DNA from: Acidobacteriota bacterium
GTDB taxonomy: Bacteria > Acidobacteriota > Terriglobia > Terriglobales > Acidobacteriaceae
DNA: 15,502 nt
Direction: 5' to 3'
NCBI GenBank assembly: GCA_021778815.1
Contig: JAJYBW010000025.1
Coordinates: 1-15,502 of the forward strand
A program made the translations under genes and the position numbers. Position 1 is the first letter of the stretch. The number at the start of each line of letters is the position of its first letter. This document shows positions 7,123 through 14,700 of this stretch, piece by piece. A model generated the notes under the pieces. It did no database searches. It was not told where the DNA came from and worked only from the letters and a program-made list of their open reading frames with translations.

Positions 7123-7428
7123 ATGAATAAAGATCAAATCGCAGGAAAAGTCGATCAGGTTACAGGCAAAGTGAAACAGGGCGTCGGCGAAGCCGTCGGC
7201 AATGATAACCTCGCGAATCGCGGCGTGGCGGACCAGGTCAAGGGTGCTGCCAAGGAAACCTGGGGCAACGTGAAGGATGCGGCCAATAAGAGCCACGAAC
7301 AGCAGGCTCACGATACACGCGAAAATATTTCCCGCAAAGTGGAGGATACAAAAAATCGCGTCAATGACAAGATCGATGCCATCAAGGAACACCATCGCAT
7401 GAACGATGCTTCCAATCGCACTGCCTGA
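7123..7428 (+). CDS. CsbD family stress-response protein
   Basis: 101-residue, very hydrophilic, Lys/Asp/Asn-rich protein without signal peptide or membrane segment. The first 55 residues are a textbook CsbD domain: MNKDQIAGKVDQVTGKVKQG, then GNDNLANRGVADQVKGAAKE and TWGNVKDAA. The remaining 45 residues are a charged, probably helical or disordered extension (QQAHDTRENISRKVEDTKNR) beyond the usual 60-70-residue CsbD length. CsbD proteins are general-stress proteins in Bacillus (sigma-B) and YjbJ in E. coli; the biochemical role is not known. AGGAG (7110-7114) lies eight bases before the ATG. It is probably transcribed with the upstream small membrane gene and ends 56 bp before a terminator hairpin. 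Confidence 0.93.
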   Translation: MNKDQIAGKVDQVTGKVKQGVGEAVGNDNLANRGVADQVKGAAKETWGNVKDAANKSHEQQAHDTRENISRKVEDTKNRVNDKIDAIKEHHRMNDASNRTA

Positions 7429-7484
7429 TCGTCCGAGTGTTACTGGATAGATGTAACCTCTACTGAATCCATACACTGCTATTG

Positions 7485-7520
7485 GAAACGCCCTCAGGGC
7501 TCTCTCTCCGGGGGCGTTTC
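7485..7520. terminator. Shared hairpin terminator between csbD-type gene and ubiA
   Basis: Arms GAAACGCCC (7485-7493) and GGGCGTTTC (7512-7520) are perfect over 9 bp and extend to 11 bp with one G-T pair, with a 14-nt loop. It lies between convergent genes. Neither side has a long T-run, so it is called from stem strength and position. Confidence 0.7.
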
Positions 7521-7532
7521 ACCTGCAGCCAA

Positions 7533-8390
7533 CTATTTTCGAAACAGCAGGTCAGTCGCAACCGACAGAAAAAATACAAACGAGATAATTCCGTTCATCG
7601 TAAAAAATGCCGCGTTCAGGCGCCGCAGATCCTTCGGCGAAACCAGCTGGTGTTCGTAGATCAACATCGCCGCCACCGCAACCACTCCCACAACGGTGAT
7701 CCAACTCAGGTGGAAAAGAACGATCAACAGAACCAGTAAAAGCAACATGGTCACGTGCATGGCGCGCGCAATCCAAAACGCCGCCTGCAGTCCAAACGCC
7801 TGGGGAATGCTGTGCAGCCCGGCCTGCAGATCATGCTCGTAATCCTGGCAAGCATAGAGAACATCAAAGCCGCCCACCCAGAACAATACCGCCCCGGTCA
7901 GAACCACAATGCGCGGATCGAGTGACCCTCGCACCGCAATCCACGCTGCCGAAGGTGCGATCCCCAGTGCCAGCCCCAGCACCAGGTGCGACCAGTGGGT
8001 AAACCGCTTGGCATACGAGTAGAAGAGAATTACAGCCAGAGCTAATGGAGCCAGCTCCAGCGTTAGCCGATTCAGCCGGCTCGCTGCCACCAAAAAAACT
8101 GCCGCTGACACAATCGTGAATCCAATCGTGAATTGCGGGCTCAGCAATCCCGCCGGAATGGCCCGCGTGGCCGTCCGCGGATTCACGCGGTCAATCTCCG
8201 CATCCGCCCATCGATTAAAAGCCATCGCCGCCGACCGCGCCGCAATCATGCAGACGACGATCCAAAACAGCACCCGCCACGGAGGCAGCCCTCCCGCCGC
8301 CAGCATTGCTCCGGTCAGCGCAAACGGCAGGGCAAATACGGAGTGTTCCCACTTGATCATTTCCAATGTGGTGCCAAGACGACTGCTCAT
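7533..8390 (-). CDS. ubiA: UbiA family polyprenyltransferase (4-hydroxybenzoate/menaquinone type)
   Basis: About 285 residues, integral membrane enzyme with eight to nine predicted TM helices, which attaches a polyprenyl chain to an aromatic quinone precursor. Both Asp-rich motifs are present: NRWADAEID at 59-67 (Asn59, Asp63, Asp67) and DYEHD at 183-187. These bind Mg-diphosphate of the prenyl donor. AKRFTHWSHLVLG follows the pattern of the 4-hydroxybenzoate prenyltransferase-like group, which also includes MqnP of the futalosine menaquinone route. Acidobacteriota generally use menaquinone, so MqnP is a real alternative name. ATG 8388-8390 gives the usual length; an in-frame ATG at 8411 and an open frame to 8489 are possible. 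The gene is monocistronic, convergent with the csbD-type gene and divergent from the efflux gene. Confidence 0.9.
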   Translation of the reverse strand: MSSRLGTTLEMIKWEHSVFALPFALTGAMLAAGGLPPWRVLFWIVVCMIAARSAAMAFNRWADAEIDRVNPRTATRAIPAGLLSPQFTIGFTIVSAAVFLVAASRLNRLTLELAPLALAVILFYSYAKRFTHWSHLVLGLALGIAPSAAWIAVRGSLDPRIVVLTGAVLFWVGGFDVLYACQDYEHDLQAGLHSIPQAFGLQAAFWIARAMHVTMLLLLVLLIVLFHLSWITVVGVVAVAAMLIYEHQLVSPKDLRRLNAAFFTMNGIISFVFFLSVATDLLFRK

Positions 8391-8845
8391 TCCTTGTGTC
8401 CCTTTTTCCATGGAGGCTGTACGCTTTCGTTGCCGAAACTCCATCTCCCAAGTGTAGAGCCTGGCTGCGACCGGATGACAGCCGGACATCGCCCCTCGGA
8501 CCGCGCGATTTGCCGCATTTCAATGCGGATTCAAATCTTTCATTATCCGTCGCCGGTACAATTCAACAATGGATGCCGCCCACAGACACCGAAAACATTC
8601 GCTGAACCGAGTCACAATTCCTGCCACGAACTGAATCCGTGCTGCATCTAACTCCCAACCGGTTCAGATTTTCGATCCGGAAGAACAGCGCTTCTGCTGG
8701 CGGCAGACGAGCCGGACAGAACGCTTCAGCAGTCGGCAACGGCCGACCCAATGCAGCAGCAGTCATAACCACAAGAATGTAGCCCCTTTCGCAAACCCTG
8801 TCGAAGATCAAAAACGCAGTACCGAGCAGCAAGGAAAAAGCGAAT
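8391..8845. other. 455-bp intergenic region between ubiA and efflux gene
   Basis: No ORF here has codon pattern or family resemblance; the longer open frames are shadows of neighbours. It should carry promoters for both divergent genes. A TACAAT (8557-8562, plus strand) resembles a -10 box but has no good -35. A 16-bp dyad at 8513-8528 is described separately. Confidence 0.6.
8513..8528. promoter_or_regulatory. 16-bp dyad, possible operator
   Basis: CCGCATT-TC-AATGCGG has perfect 7-bp arms around a 2-base centre, in the divergent ubiA/efflux intergenic region. Size and shape fit a homodimeric repressor site, but no regulator gene is in the window and no second copy was seen. Confidence 0.35.
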
Positions 8846-10405
8846 TTGACCGTCAACAAAGAACCGCAGATCAATCCGTGGCTCATCGCGCTTTCGGTCA
8901 TCTTGCCGACGTTCATGGAGGTGCTCGATACCTCCATTGCCTCGGTGGCGTTGCCCTATATCGCCGGAAGCCTGTCGGCCAGCACCAATGAAGCTACATG
9001 GGTGCTCACCAGCTATCTGGTGGCCAACGCGATCATTCTGCCGGTCAGCGGCTGGTTTGGGCAACGCTTCGGACGGAAACGCTTCCTGCTCACCTGCATC
9101 GTGATCTTTACCGTGAGTTCCTTCGCTTGCGGCGCATCCACCAGCCTGGCCATGATCCTGCTGGCTCGGGCCGTCCAGGGCGCAGGCGGCGGCGCGCTCC
9201 AGCCCATCTCCCAGGCAATCATGCTGGAAAGCTTTCCAGAGGAGAAGCGCGGCCAGGCCATGGCTCTTTATGGCCTGGGAGTGGTAGTCGCTCCTATTCT
9301 GGGCCCAACCCTGGGCGGCTATCTCACCGACGCCTATTCCTGGCGTTGGACCTTCTATATCAATATCCCGATCGGAATCCTGGCGTTCATCATGATTACG
9401 CGGTTCGTCCACGATCCGGAGTACATTCGCAACGCCAAGCCCGGTCCCCTGGATGGAATCGGACTGGGTTTGCTGGCCACCTGGCTGGCTTCGCTGCAAA
9501 TTATTCTGGACAAGGGCCAGGAAGATGACTGGTTTGGCGCCACCTGGATTCGCTGGGCGACAGCCATCCTCATCGTCTCATTCGTCGCTTTCATCTGGCG
9601 CATGTTGAGCGAGAAAAGGCCACTGGTGAATCTGCGCGTCTTTCTCCATCGAAACTTCGCCCTCGGCTGCATTTTGATTGCGCTGTTTGGCGGATGTATC
9701 TATGGCCTGATCACGCTGCTCCCGCTGTTCTACCAAGAGGTAATGCTGTACCCGGCCTTTAATGCCGGCATTGCTGTTAGTCCGCGAGGGTTGGGGGCCA
9801 TCGTGGCCATGCCAATCATCGGCATCCTCACGTCCAAAATGGATAATCGCTGGCTGATTGGCGGTGGTTTTTTGATCTTCGGTATCTGCGGCATCTGGTT
9901 TGGCGAGGTCAATCTTGCCATTTCCCCGTGGTCGTTTATATGGGCGATCATCTTAAGCGGATTTGGCTCCGGCATGGTCTTCGTGCCGTTGTCCACGACC
10001 ACTGTCGCGGGATTATCCAACCAGGAAATGGGGAACGCCACCGGTCTCTACAACTTGCTACGCAACGTCGGCGGCAGCATCGGCATCTCGATTACCGATA
10101 CGCTGCTGGCTCGCCACTCGCAACTGCACCAGGCCAATCTGGTCCAGAACCTGACACCCAGCAGCCGCATCTACCAGGAGCAGCTGAGCCAGGGGATCGG
10201 CTCGCTGGCGCCGAAGATAGGAAGTGCCTCGGCCAGCGCGGGCGCCTTGGGGCAAATTTACAGCTCCATGAATGTTCAGGCGCTGCTGCTGTCCTATGTC
10301 GACGACTTCCGCTACCTCGCGCTCGCGTCCTTTGCCTGCCTGCCTGTCGTTTTCATGTTGCGCAAGGCGATCAGACAAAAGGGTGCCATCGTACATGCGG
10401 ATTAA
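8846..10405 (+). CDS. DHA2 (EmrB/QacA type) MFS drug-efflux transporter
   Basis: 519-residue inner-membrane proton-drug antiporter, expected 14 TM segments. Family motifs: LDTSIASVALP in TM1 (27-37), GWFGQRFGRKR as motif A in the TM2-TM3 loop (about 67-77), and the antiporter motif C region APILGPTLGGYLTD followed by SWRWTFYINIPIG. The stretch after the last-but-one TM, about residues 430-475, is a long Ser/Ala/Gly/Gln-rich periplasmic-type loop, as in EmrB. The start is TTG at 8846-8848, with AAGGA ten bases upstream. The frame is closed upstream by TAG at 8780 and offers no ATG or GTG, and the next Met (24) is already inside TM1. EmrB normally works with an EmrA (HlyD-type) adaptor and a TolC-type channel; neither is adjacent here. 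Confidence 0.93.
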   Translation: MTVNKEPQINPWLIALSVILPTFMEVLDTSIASVALPYIAGSLSASTNEATWVLTSYLVANAIILPVSGWFGQRFGRKRFLLTCIVIFTVSSFACGASTSLAMILLARAVQGAGGGALQPISQAIMLESFPEEKRGQAMALYGLGVVVAPILGPTLGGYLTDAYSWRWTFYINIPIGILAFIMITRFVHDPEYIRNAKPGPLDGIGLGLLATWLASLQIILDKGQEDDWFGATWIRWATAILIVSFVAFIWRMLSEKRPLVNLRVFLHRNFALGCILIALFGGCIYGLITLLPLFYQEVMLYPAFNAGIAVSPRGLGAIVAMPIIGILTSKMDNRWLIGGGFLIFGICGIWFGEVNLAISPWSFIWAIILSGFGSGMVFVPLSTTTVAGLSNQEMGNATGLYNLLRNVGGSIGISITDTLLARHSQLHQANLVQNLTPSSRIYQEQLSQGIGSLAPKIGSASASAGALGQIYSSMNVQALLLSYVDDFRYLALASFACLPVVFMLRKAIRQKGAIVHAD

Positions 10406-10439
10406 TATGCACCGCAACCCGCCGCACATCGCAAAAACT

Positions 10440-10473
10440 ACGGCGCAACCTTCCCCATGGAAAGTTGCGCCGT
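10440..10473. terminator. Bidirectional terminator between efflux and BON genes
   Basis: Arms ACGGCGCAAC (10440-10449) and GTTGCGCCGT (10464-10473) form a perfect 10-bp stem. After one mismatch TTCC/GGAA pair further, leaving a CCAT loop. On the minus strand the stem is followed by AGTTTTTG, so it best serves the BON gene (stop at 10516). It also closes the plus-strand efflux gene. Confidence 0.85.
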
Positions 10474-10515
10474 TGAATTTCCTGCCCACCGGCGAACCGC
10501 CGCTCGAATCCCACC

Positions 10516-11325
10516 CTATTTCTTTTTGCTGTTTTCCTGATTCTCATTGCCGATGACCAGGTCATCCGTCACCTGGAAAACATTTGGCACCTGCATCGCA
10601 CGCATATACGCCAGTTGTTTGTCCATCTGGCGATCCACGACCCCGTACAAGGTCACCCTGCCGTTCTGCACAGAGATGCGAATCGGACGCCACGGAACAA
10701 TCGCGTACTGTTGCAGCGCCGGGTATCCGTAAATCGCGCGAAACGTCGCAATCCGGATTTGATCGTCGAATTGTGAGACCGGATCGATGCTGATCTTGTT
10801 GATCACTTCCTTCACGCCAGGTGTGTATTCCGCCAACGCAACTGCGGACTGCTGCGTCACCGGGCCAATCGCGTGCCCTCCGAGTACCACCACGCCGTTC
10901 TGCACGCTGACAGAAATTGCGTCGAACACCTCGCCATAACCGACCCGATCCATTTCGATCCGTTTCAACAAACCTCTTTGCAATACGTTATCTGGAATGG
11001 TTGGACCGCCGACGGCAATGTTGTCGCGCACGTCTTTGATGTCCTTGGTTTTCTTCGCCTTCTTGATCGCCTGGGCTTTATAGGCAAACAGGCTGACCTG
11101 GCCGGACAGCGTCGCCGTCCCATCCCGCACTATTACGCTCACGTCTTGAAAATTCTTACCCTTCAGCCGTTCTTTCACTTCGCGCGCCAGGGCCGCGTTG
11201 GAAGCTCCATTCTCGGCGGCCAATACCAATGTCGCTGGACGGACTAAAGCAGTCGTACCTATCCCTGCCATTCCCATCGAACAAACCGCAATCAACAGCC
11301 TGGAAACAACTGCATTGCTTCGCAT
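10516..11325 (-). CDS. Secreted protein with three BON domains
   Basis: 269 residues with an N-terminal signal peptide (hydrophobic 7-36, likely cleavage at VLA-AENG near 36), so periplasmic. Three consecutive BON domains are seen at about 44-106, 112-183 and 187-261. Each has the alpha-beta pattern ending in a V.V..G.V.L.G strand (VIVRDGTATLSG, VSVQNGVVVLGG, ISVQNGRVTLYG). A Gly-Pro-rich linker separates the first from the second, and a Lys/Asn tail follows. BON domains bind phospholipid or support envelope integrity in OsmY and DolP; that role is inferred here. The start is ATG 11323-11325, with AGGAG (11333-11337) seven bases upstream. It is monocistronic and ends at a terminator. Confidence 0.92.
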   Translation of the reverse strand: MRSNAVVSRLLIAVCSMGMAGIGTTALVRPATLVLAAENGASNAALAREVKERLKGKNFQDVSVIVRDGTATLSGQVSLFAYKAQAIKKAKKTKDIKDVRDNIAVGGPTIPDNVLQRGLLKRIEMDRVGYGEVFDAISVSVQNGVVVLGGHAIGPVTQQSAVALAEYTPGVKEVINKISIDPVSQFDDQIRIATFRAIYGYPALQQYAIVPWRPIRISVQNGRVTLYGVVDRQMDKQLAYMRAMQVPNVFQVTDDLVIGNENQENSKKK

Positions 11326-11332
11326 GTATAAA

Positions 11333-11337
11333 CTCCT
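11333..11337 (-). promoter_or_regulatory. Ribosome binding site of the BON gene
   Basis: AGGAG on the minus strand, seven bases before ATG 11323-11325. A second, stronger AAGGAGG lies at 11365-11371, further upstream. Confidence 0.7.
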
Positions 11338-11414
11338 CTTCTACCCTCTTCCACTCGCCGCCGCCTCCTTTTCAGGTCGCGGCTTTGATGTCGTGTAGTC
11401 TACGCCGCGAATCA

Positions 11415-11474
11415 ACGTAACGGCCACTCTGTGCCTGCGGGAGGCTCAGGCTCACCCTACATAGACGTAACGGC
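11415..11474. repeat. 10-bp direct repeat, 50-bp period
   Basis: ACGTAACGGC occurs at 11415-11424 and again at 11465-11474, exactly 50 bp apart. Only two copies were seen, so chance is possible. Confidence 0.4.
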
Positions 11475-11488
11475 TGGAAAAGAGTTGC

Positions 11489-11507
11489 GGGCTCGCCGCT
11501 CAAGCCC
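11489..11507 (-). terminator. Possible terminator downstream of tamB
   Basis: On the minus strand GGGCTTG-AGCGG-CGAGCCC forms a 7-bp stem with one G-T pair and a 5-nt loop, followed after a few bases by CTCTTTTCC. It is 275 bp after the tamB stop and just after the end of the minus-strand open frame that stops at 11520. The distance and interrupted T-run make it weak. Confidence 0.35.
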
Positions 11508-11539
11508 ATGTTTTCAGTTTTACGGCGTCGGATTGCCGT

Positions 11540-11743
11540 TCAGGAATGCCCATATCGCTTCGTACGCACCCTGCGCTTCCCCTCCGGTGTCGGCTGTGCC
11601 AGGCACTCGACCGCCCATGCACCCCTTCCACCGCGACATATCCAATCTGAGGCCGCCTTGCGGATGGAATCCGTGGTTTCGCCCCCCGGCACCAGCCGAG
11701 CCTGCGCCGCGGCGTCCTTCACGATGGCCGCTGCCAACTTCAT
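11540..11743 (-). pseudogene. Possible small or frame-broken ORF after tamB
   Basis: A 67-codon minus-strand frame starts 38 bases after the tamB stop. Its first 33 codons (beginning MKLAAAIVKDAAAQARLVPG) look coding, with GC-rich third positions and a helical, Ala-rich pattern. After that the codon pattern becomes random and it ends at a TGA. Another minus frame becomes coding-like only in its last 25 codons (ending AYEAIWAFLNGNPTP, TAA at 11520-11522). This would fit one gene broken by a frameshift. I do not recognise a family, and there is no good ribosome binding site. It may be non-coding. Confidence 0.25.
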
Positions 11744-11781
11744 TCTGTCCGAACCTGCATCGCCAAATCCATTTCTTTATC

Positions 11782-14700
11782 TCACTTGTGGCGCCCGCGG
11801 ATTTGCAGGTACATGCTAAAGACGTTCGCCTCGTCGCGGACCGCAATAATGGAAACGTTGCGGGTCAAATCCAACTGCCCCTGAATCAACTGCTCCGCGG
11901 TGCTGTTTACGTTGGTGGCAAAAGTAAACGTAAAGTTGCGCCCCACTTGCTGCTCAATCGTGACCCGGGCCGTGGAGTCGCCCAGTGTTCCCACAAAATT
12001 TGGATCGACGCGCACGCTGCCCACACCAAACAGCTTTTGCACACGGCTGCTGACCGCCGCATTCAGTGCACCTCCGAGCAGGGCTTCTGTGGTCAGATTC
12101 GCACCCGCCTGCTGCTGCTCTCCATACATTGCCGCCTGCTCATTTGTGCGTCCCAAAGCCAAAAGAGCCAACACGTCGGCCTGAGTCAGCGGAGGTTCCG
12201 ATCGATAGGAAATTTCCAGCTTGTTCGGCGGCCCATGCAGGCTGATGATGATGTCGTAACTCTGCACTCGGGCCGACGCTTCCAGATCAATCTCTGGAGT
12301 AATGGACACCGGATTGGCGAAGATGATGTCGCCCTGCTGCAAACTGTATTTCGTTCCCGCGAAGGATGCTGAGCCCTCGGTAATATCAATCCGCCCCAAC
12401 ACGGATGGATTTTCCAGCGTGCCCCGAAGGCGCAGATTCACATCGCCCGCCAGCGACGCAAAGGAGTTCTGGAATCCCAGCTCCGGCGCCGATGTCACGT
12501 GAATGTCGAGGTGCACGCGATTGCTTGGCGAGGTCGGGTCGATCGGCGCAATTACTCCCCCACCCCCGGTTACCAGCGAGGCCAGATCCACATTGCTGTC
12601 GATCCCGAACCGCATCAGCACGACATTCCCGCTGACCAGTAGGCTGTCAAGGTTTCCCAGCAACCGTACCTTTGCATCCACGGAGCTTGAAACTCCTTTG
12701 GGATAGCGAATACGCACATGCTGCATGATCGCCGTCAGGTCGACGAAGACTCCGTTCTGGTAGCCGACGAAGCCGGTCACCTGCAAATCGCCGCCACCGG
12801 ATGAGCCTTTCAACTGCTGCACCACCAGACGGTCCTGATCGAACGCCATGGTGCCGTTCATATCCGTCAGGCCATTGGTGACGTTGATCATGTGCACATT
12901 GATGTGGGTGAGTTCGGCGCGACCCTGCAAATTCGGTTTTTGCGCAGTCCCTCGCGCGTTCACCACAAATTTCACCTGGCCGGACGATTGAATATCCTTG
13001 TTCATCACGGAAGCCAGTGCGGCGTCGATCGTGCCCTCGGAATGCAGTCGTAAGGAATATCCACGCAACAGGTCGATCGTCCCGCCGGCTACAAAATCCA
13101 TGTTCGTGCCCCGAATATGTACTTGGTTCAGTTGCAATTTCCCATCGCGCAACGATGCCTGCAACGGACCTTGCGAATGCATTGGAATACCACCGACCGT
13201 GCCGGTGAGCGTGCTCATGTTCGCGTCTGCCTGAATTTTGGAAGGATCAGCCAGCGGTCCAGACAGCGTAATGTTTCCCACCAGCGAAGACTGCGCATTG
13301 ATATCGGAAGAACTCGCCATCCGCAATACAGGGCCAATGTTGAAGTTCGAAAATGCCAGCTGCACCTGTGCGGGATAGTCTCCGCTCAACTGAACCTGGG
13401 CACCCAGATCCATGTGCGCCTGAAAAAGCTCCGCGCGGGATGTCAGCGAAAGCGTTCCATGCTGCACATTGGCCGCCGCATGCAGCCGCCCCATGGATTG
13501 TCCGTTCAGCGTCAGGTTGTTGATATCCATTTCTCCGCTTGCCAGCGGATTCCGCAATGTTCCTTCCAAGTGTGCCAGGATGTCGACGCTTCCATCCGCC
13601 CGAAGTCGCGGATTTTCAAGCAGCTCAATTTTCGACAGCGCAAAGCCGTGTCCCGCCAACTCGCCTTGCAGCGCGCCGGATCGATCGTCGTATTGCATAT
13701 CGCCGATCGCCACTCCACCGGCAGCGCCCAGGCGAATATGCGTGGCCTGCAGCAAATGTCCCTGCGCAGAAAGCACCATGTCCGCTGTGGTGATCGGCTG
13801 CCCGTAGGCAACCGTGTGGGTCATCAGTACCTGCCCGGAACCCTCCAGGTCATCCACGGTTCCCGCCACATGCGCGTGCGCTTCCAGAACTCCGGAAACT
13901 GGATACGAAGTCCCCGCAATCGACTGCAAGTCCGTCACCGAAACATGGGTCGCCTGCAGTGTCGCCGTCACCTGGGTGTGCTTGTTGTAGGTATAGGTGT
14001 CCGGCGCTGTCCGATCCGGAGATAGATCCAGGTCGGAATGAATCACAGCATCGCCGCGCACCAGTTCCCCATTGCGCAGAATCAGACGTGCCGGCGCGTA
14101 CGAAATGTCGCCGTGAAACTGGTCCCATCGCAGTAACTCCGGCGGGGGCCGCGTATCCCCTGCCTTCTCCGCCTCACTCCGTGCCACAACCATCTCAAAG
14201 GGCCCGGAATCCATGTGACCCACCGCCTGCAACGCGAAGAAAGAGCCGTGAACATCACCATGAAACGTTACCGCGTCCAGCAACTGCAGCGGCAGCGCGT
14301 GTGGCGAGCCCGGTGGTGTCGCGCGCAGATCGGTAATGGTCAACAGCTGGTCGAACTCGCTCAGATCTCTTCCTACTACATCCAGCCGCAGCGCGCTATG
14401 CAGGTCCTTGTCCAGCAAATCCAGCGTGCCCACACCATGCACCTGGGTGGCGGGCGTATGCAAATTCGCGTCCTGAATCACCAGGTGGCGATGGTCCCCA
14501 AGATAATCGGCATGCGCTGGGCCGCTGACCGGCACCAGCCCCAGGGTGTTTCGCGGCACGCTCAGCATCAGGTCCCCATGCACGTCCAGGCCTTCTCCGT
14601 TGCCCGTCCACCGCACGGTCACTTTGCCCGAGGCCGCCGTGGTGAATCCAATATTCCATTCCGCTCGGGGTGCGGTTGCTTTCAGAATCAAAGGCAGCGT

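Larger units (their letters stand above)
11326..11781. other. 456-bp region between tamB and the BON gene
   Basis: No confident gene. The BON promoter should be in the left part. It also holds a 10-bp direct repeat, a hairpin at 11489-11507, and two overlapping minus-strand open frames whose coding-like stretches are in different frames. Confidence 0.55.

Noticed and set aside
8563..8937. 124-codon minus-strand frame upstream of the efflux gene
   Set aside because: Its start lies inside the efflux gene and the sequence has no family resemblance or supporting RBS.
11431..12372. 313-codon plus-strand open frame
   Set aside because: Antisense to the TamB C-terminal domain, with low-complexity Pro/Arg composition and no recognisable domain.
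13117..14025. 302-codon plus-strand open frame
   Set aside because: Antisense to the TamB repeats; Arg/Gln/His-rich shadow product.
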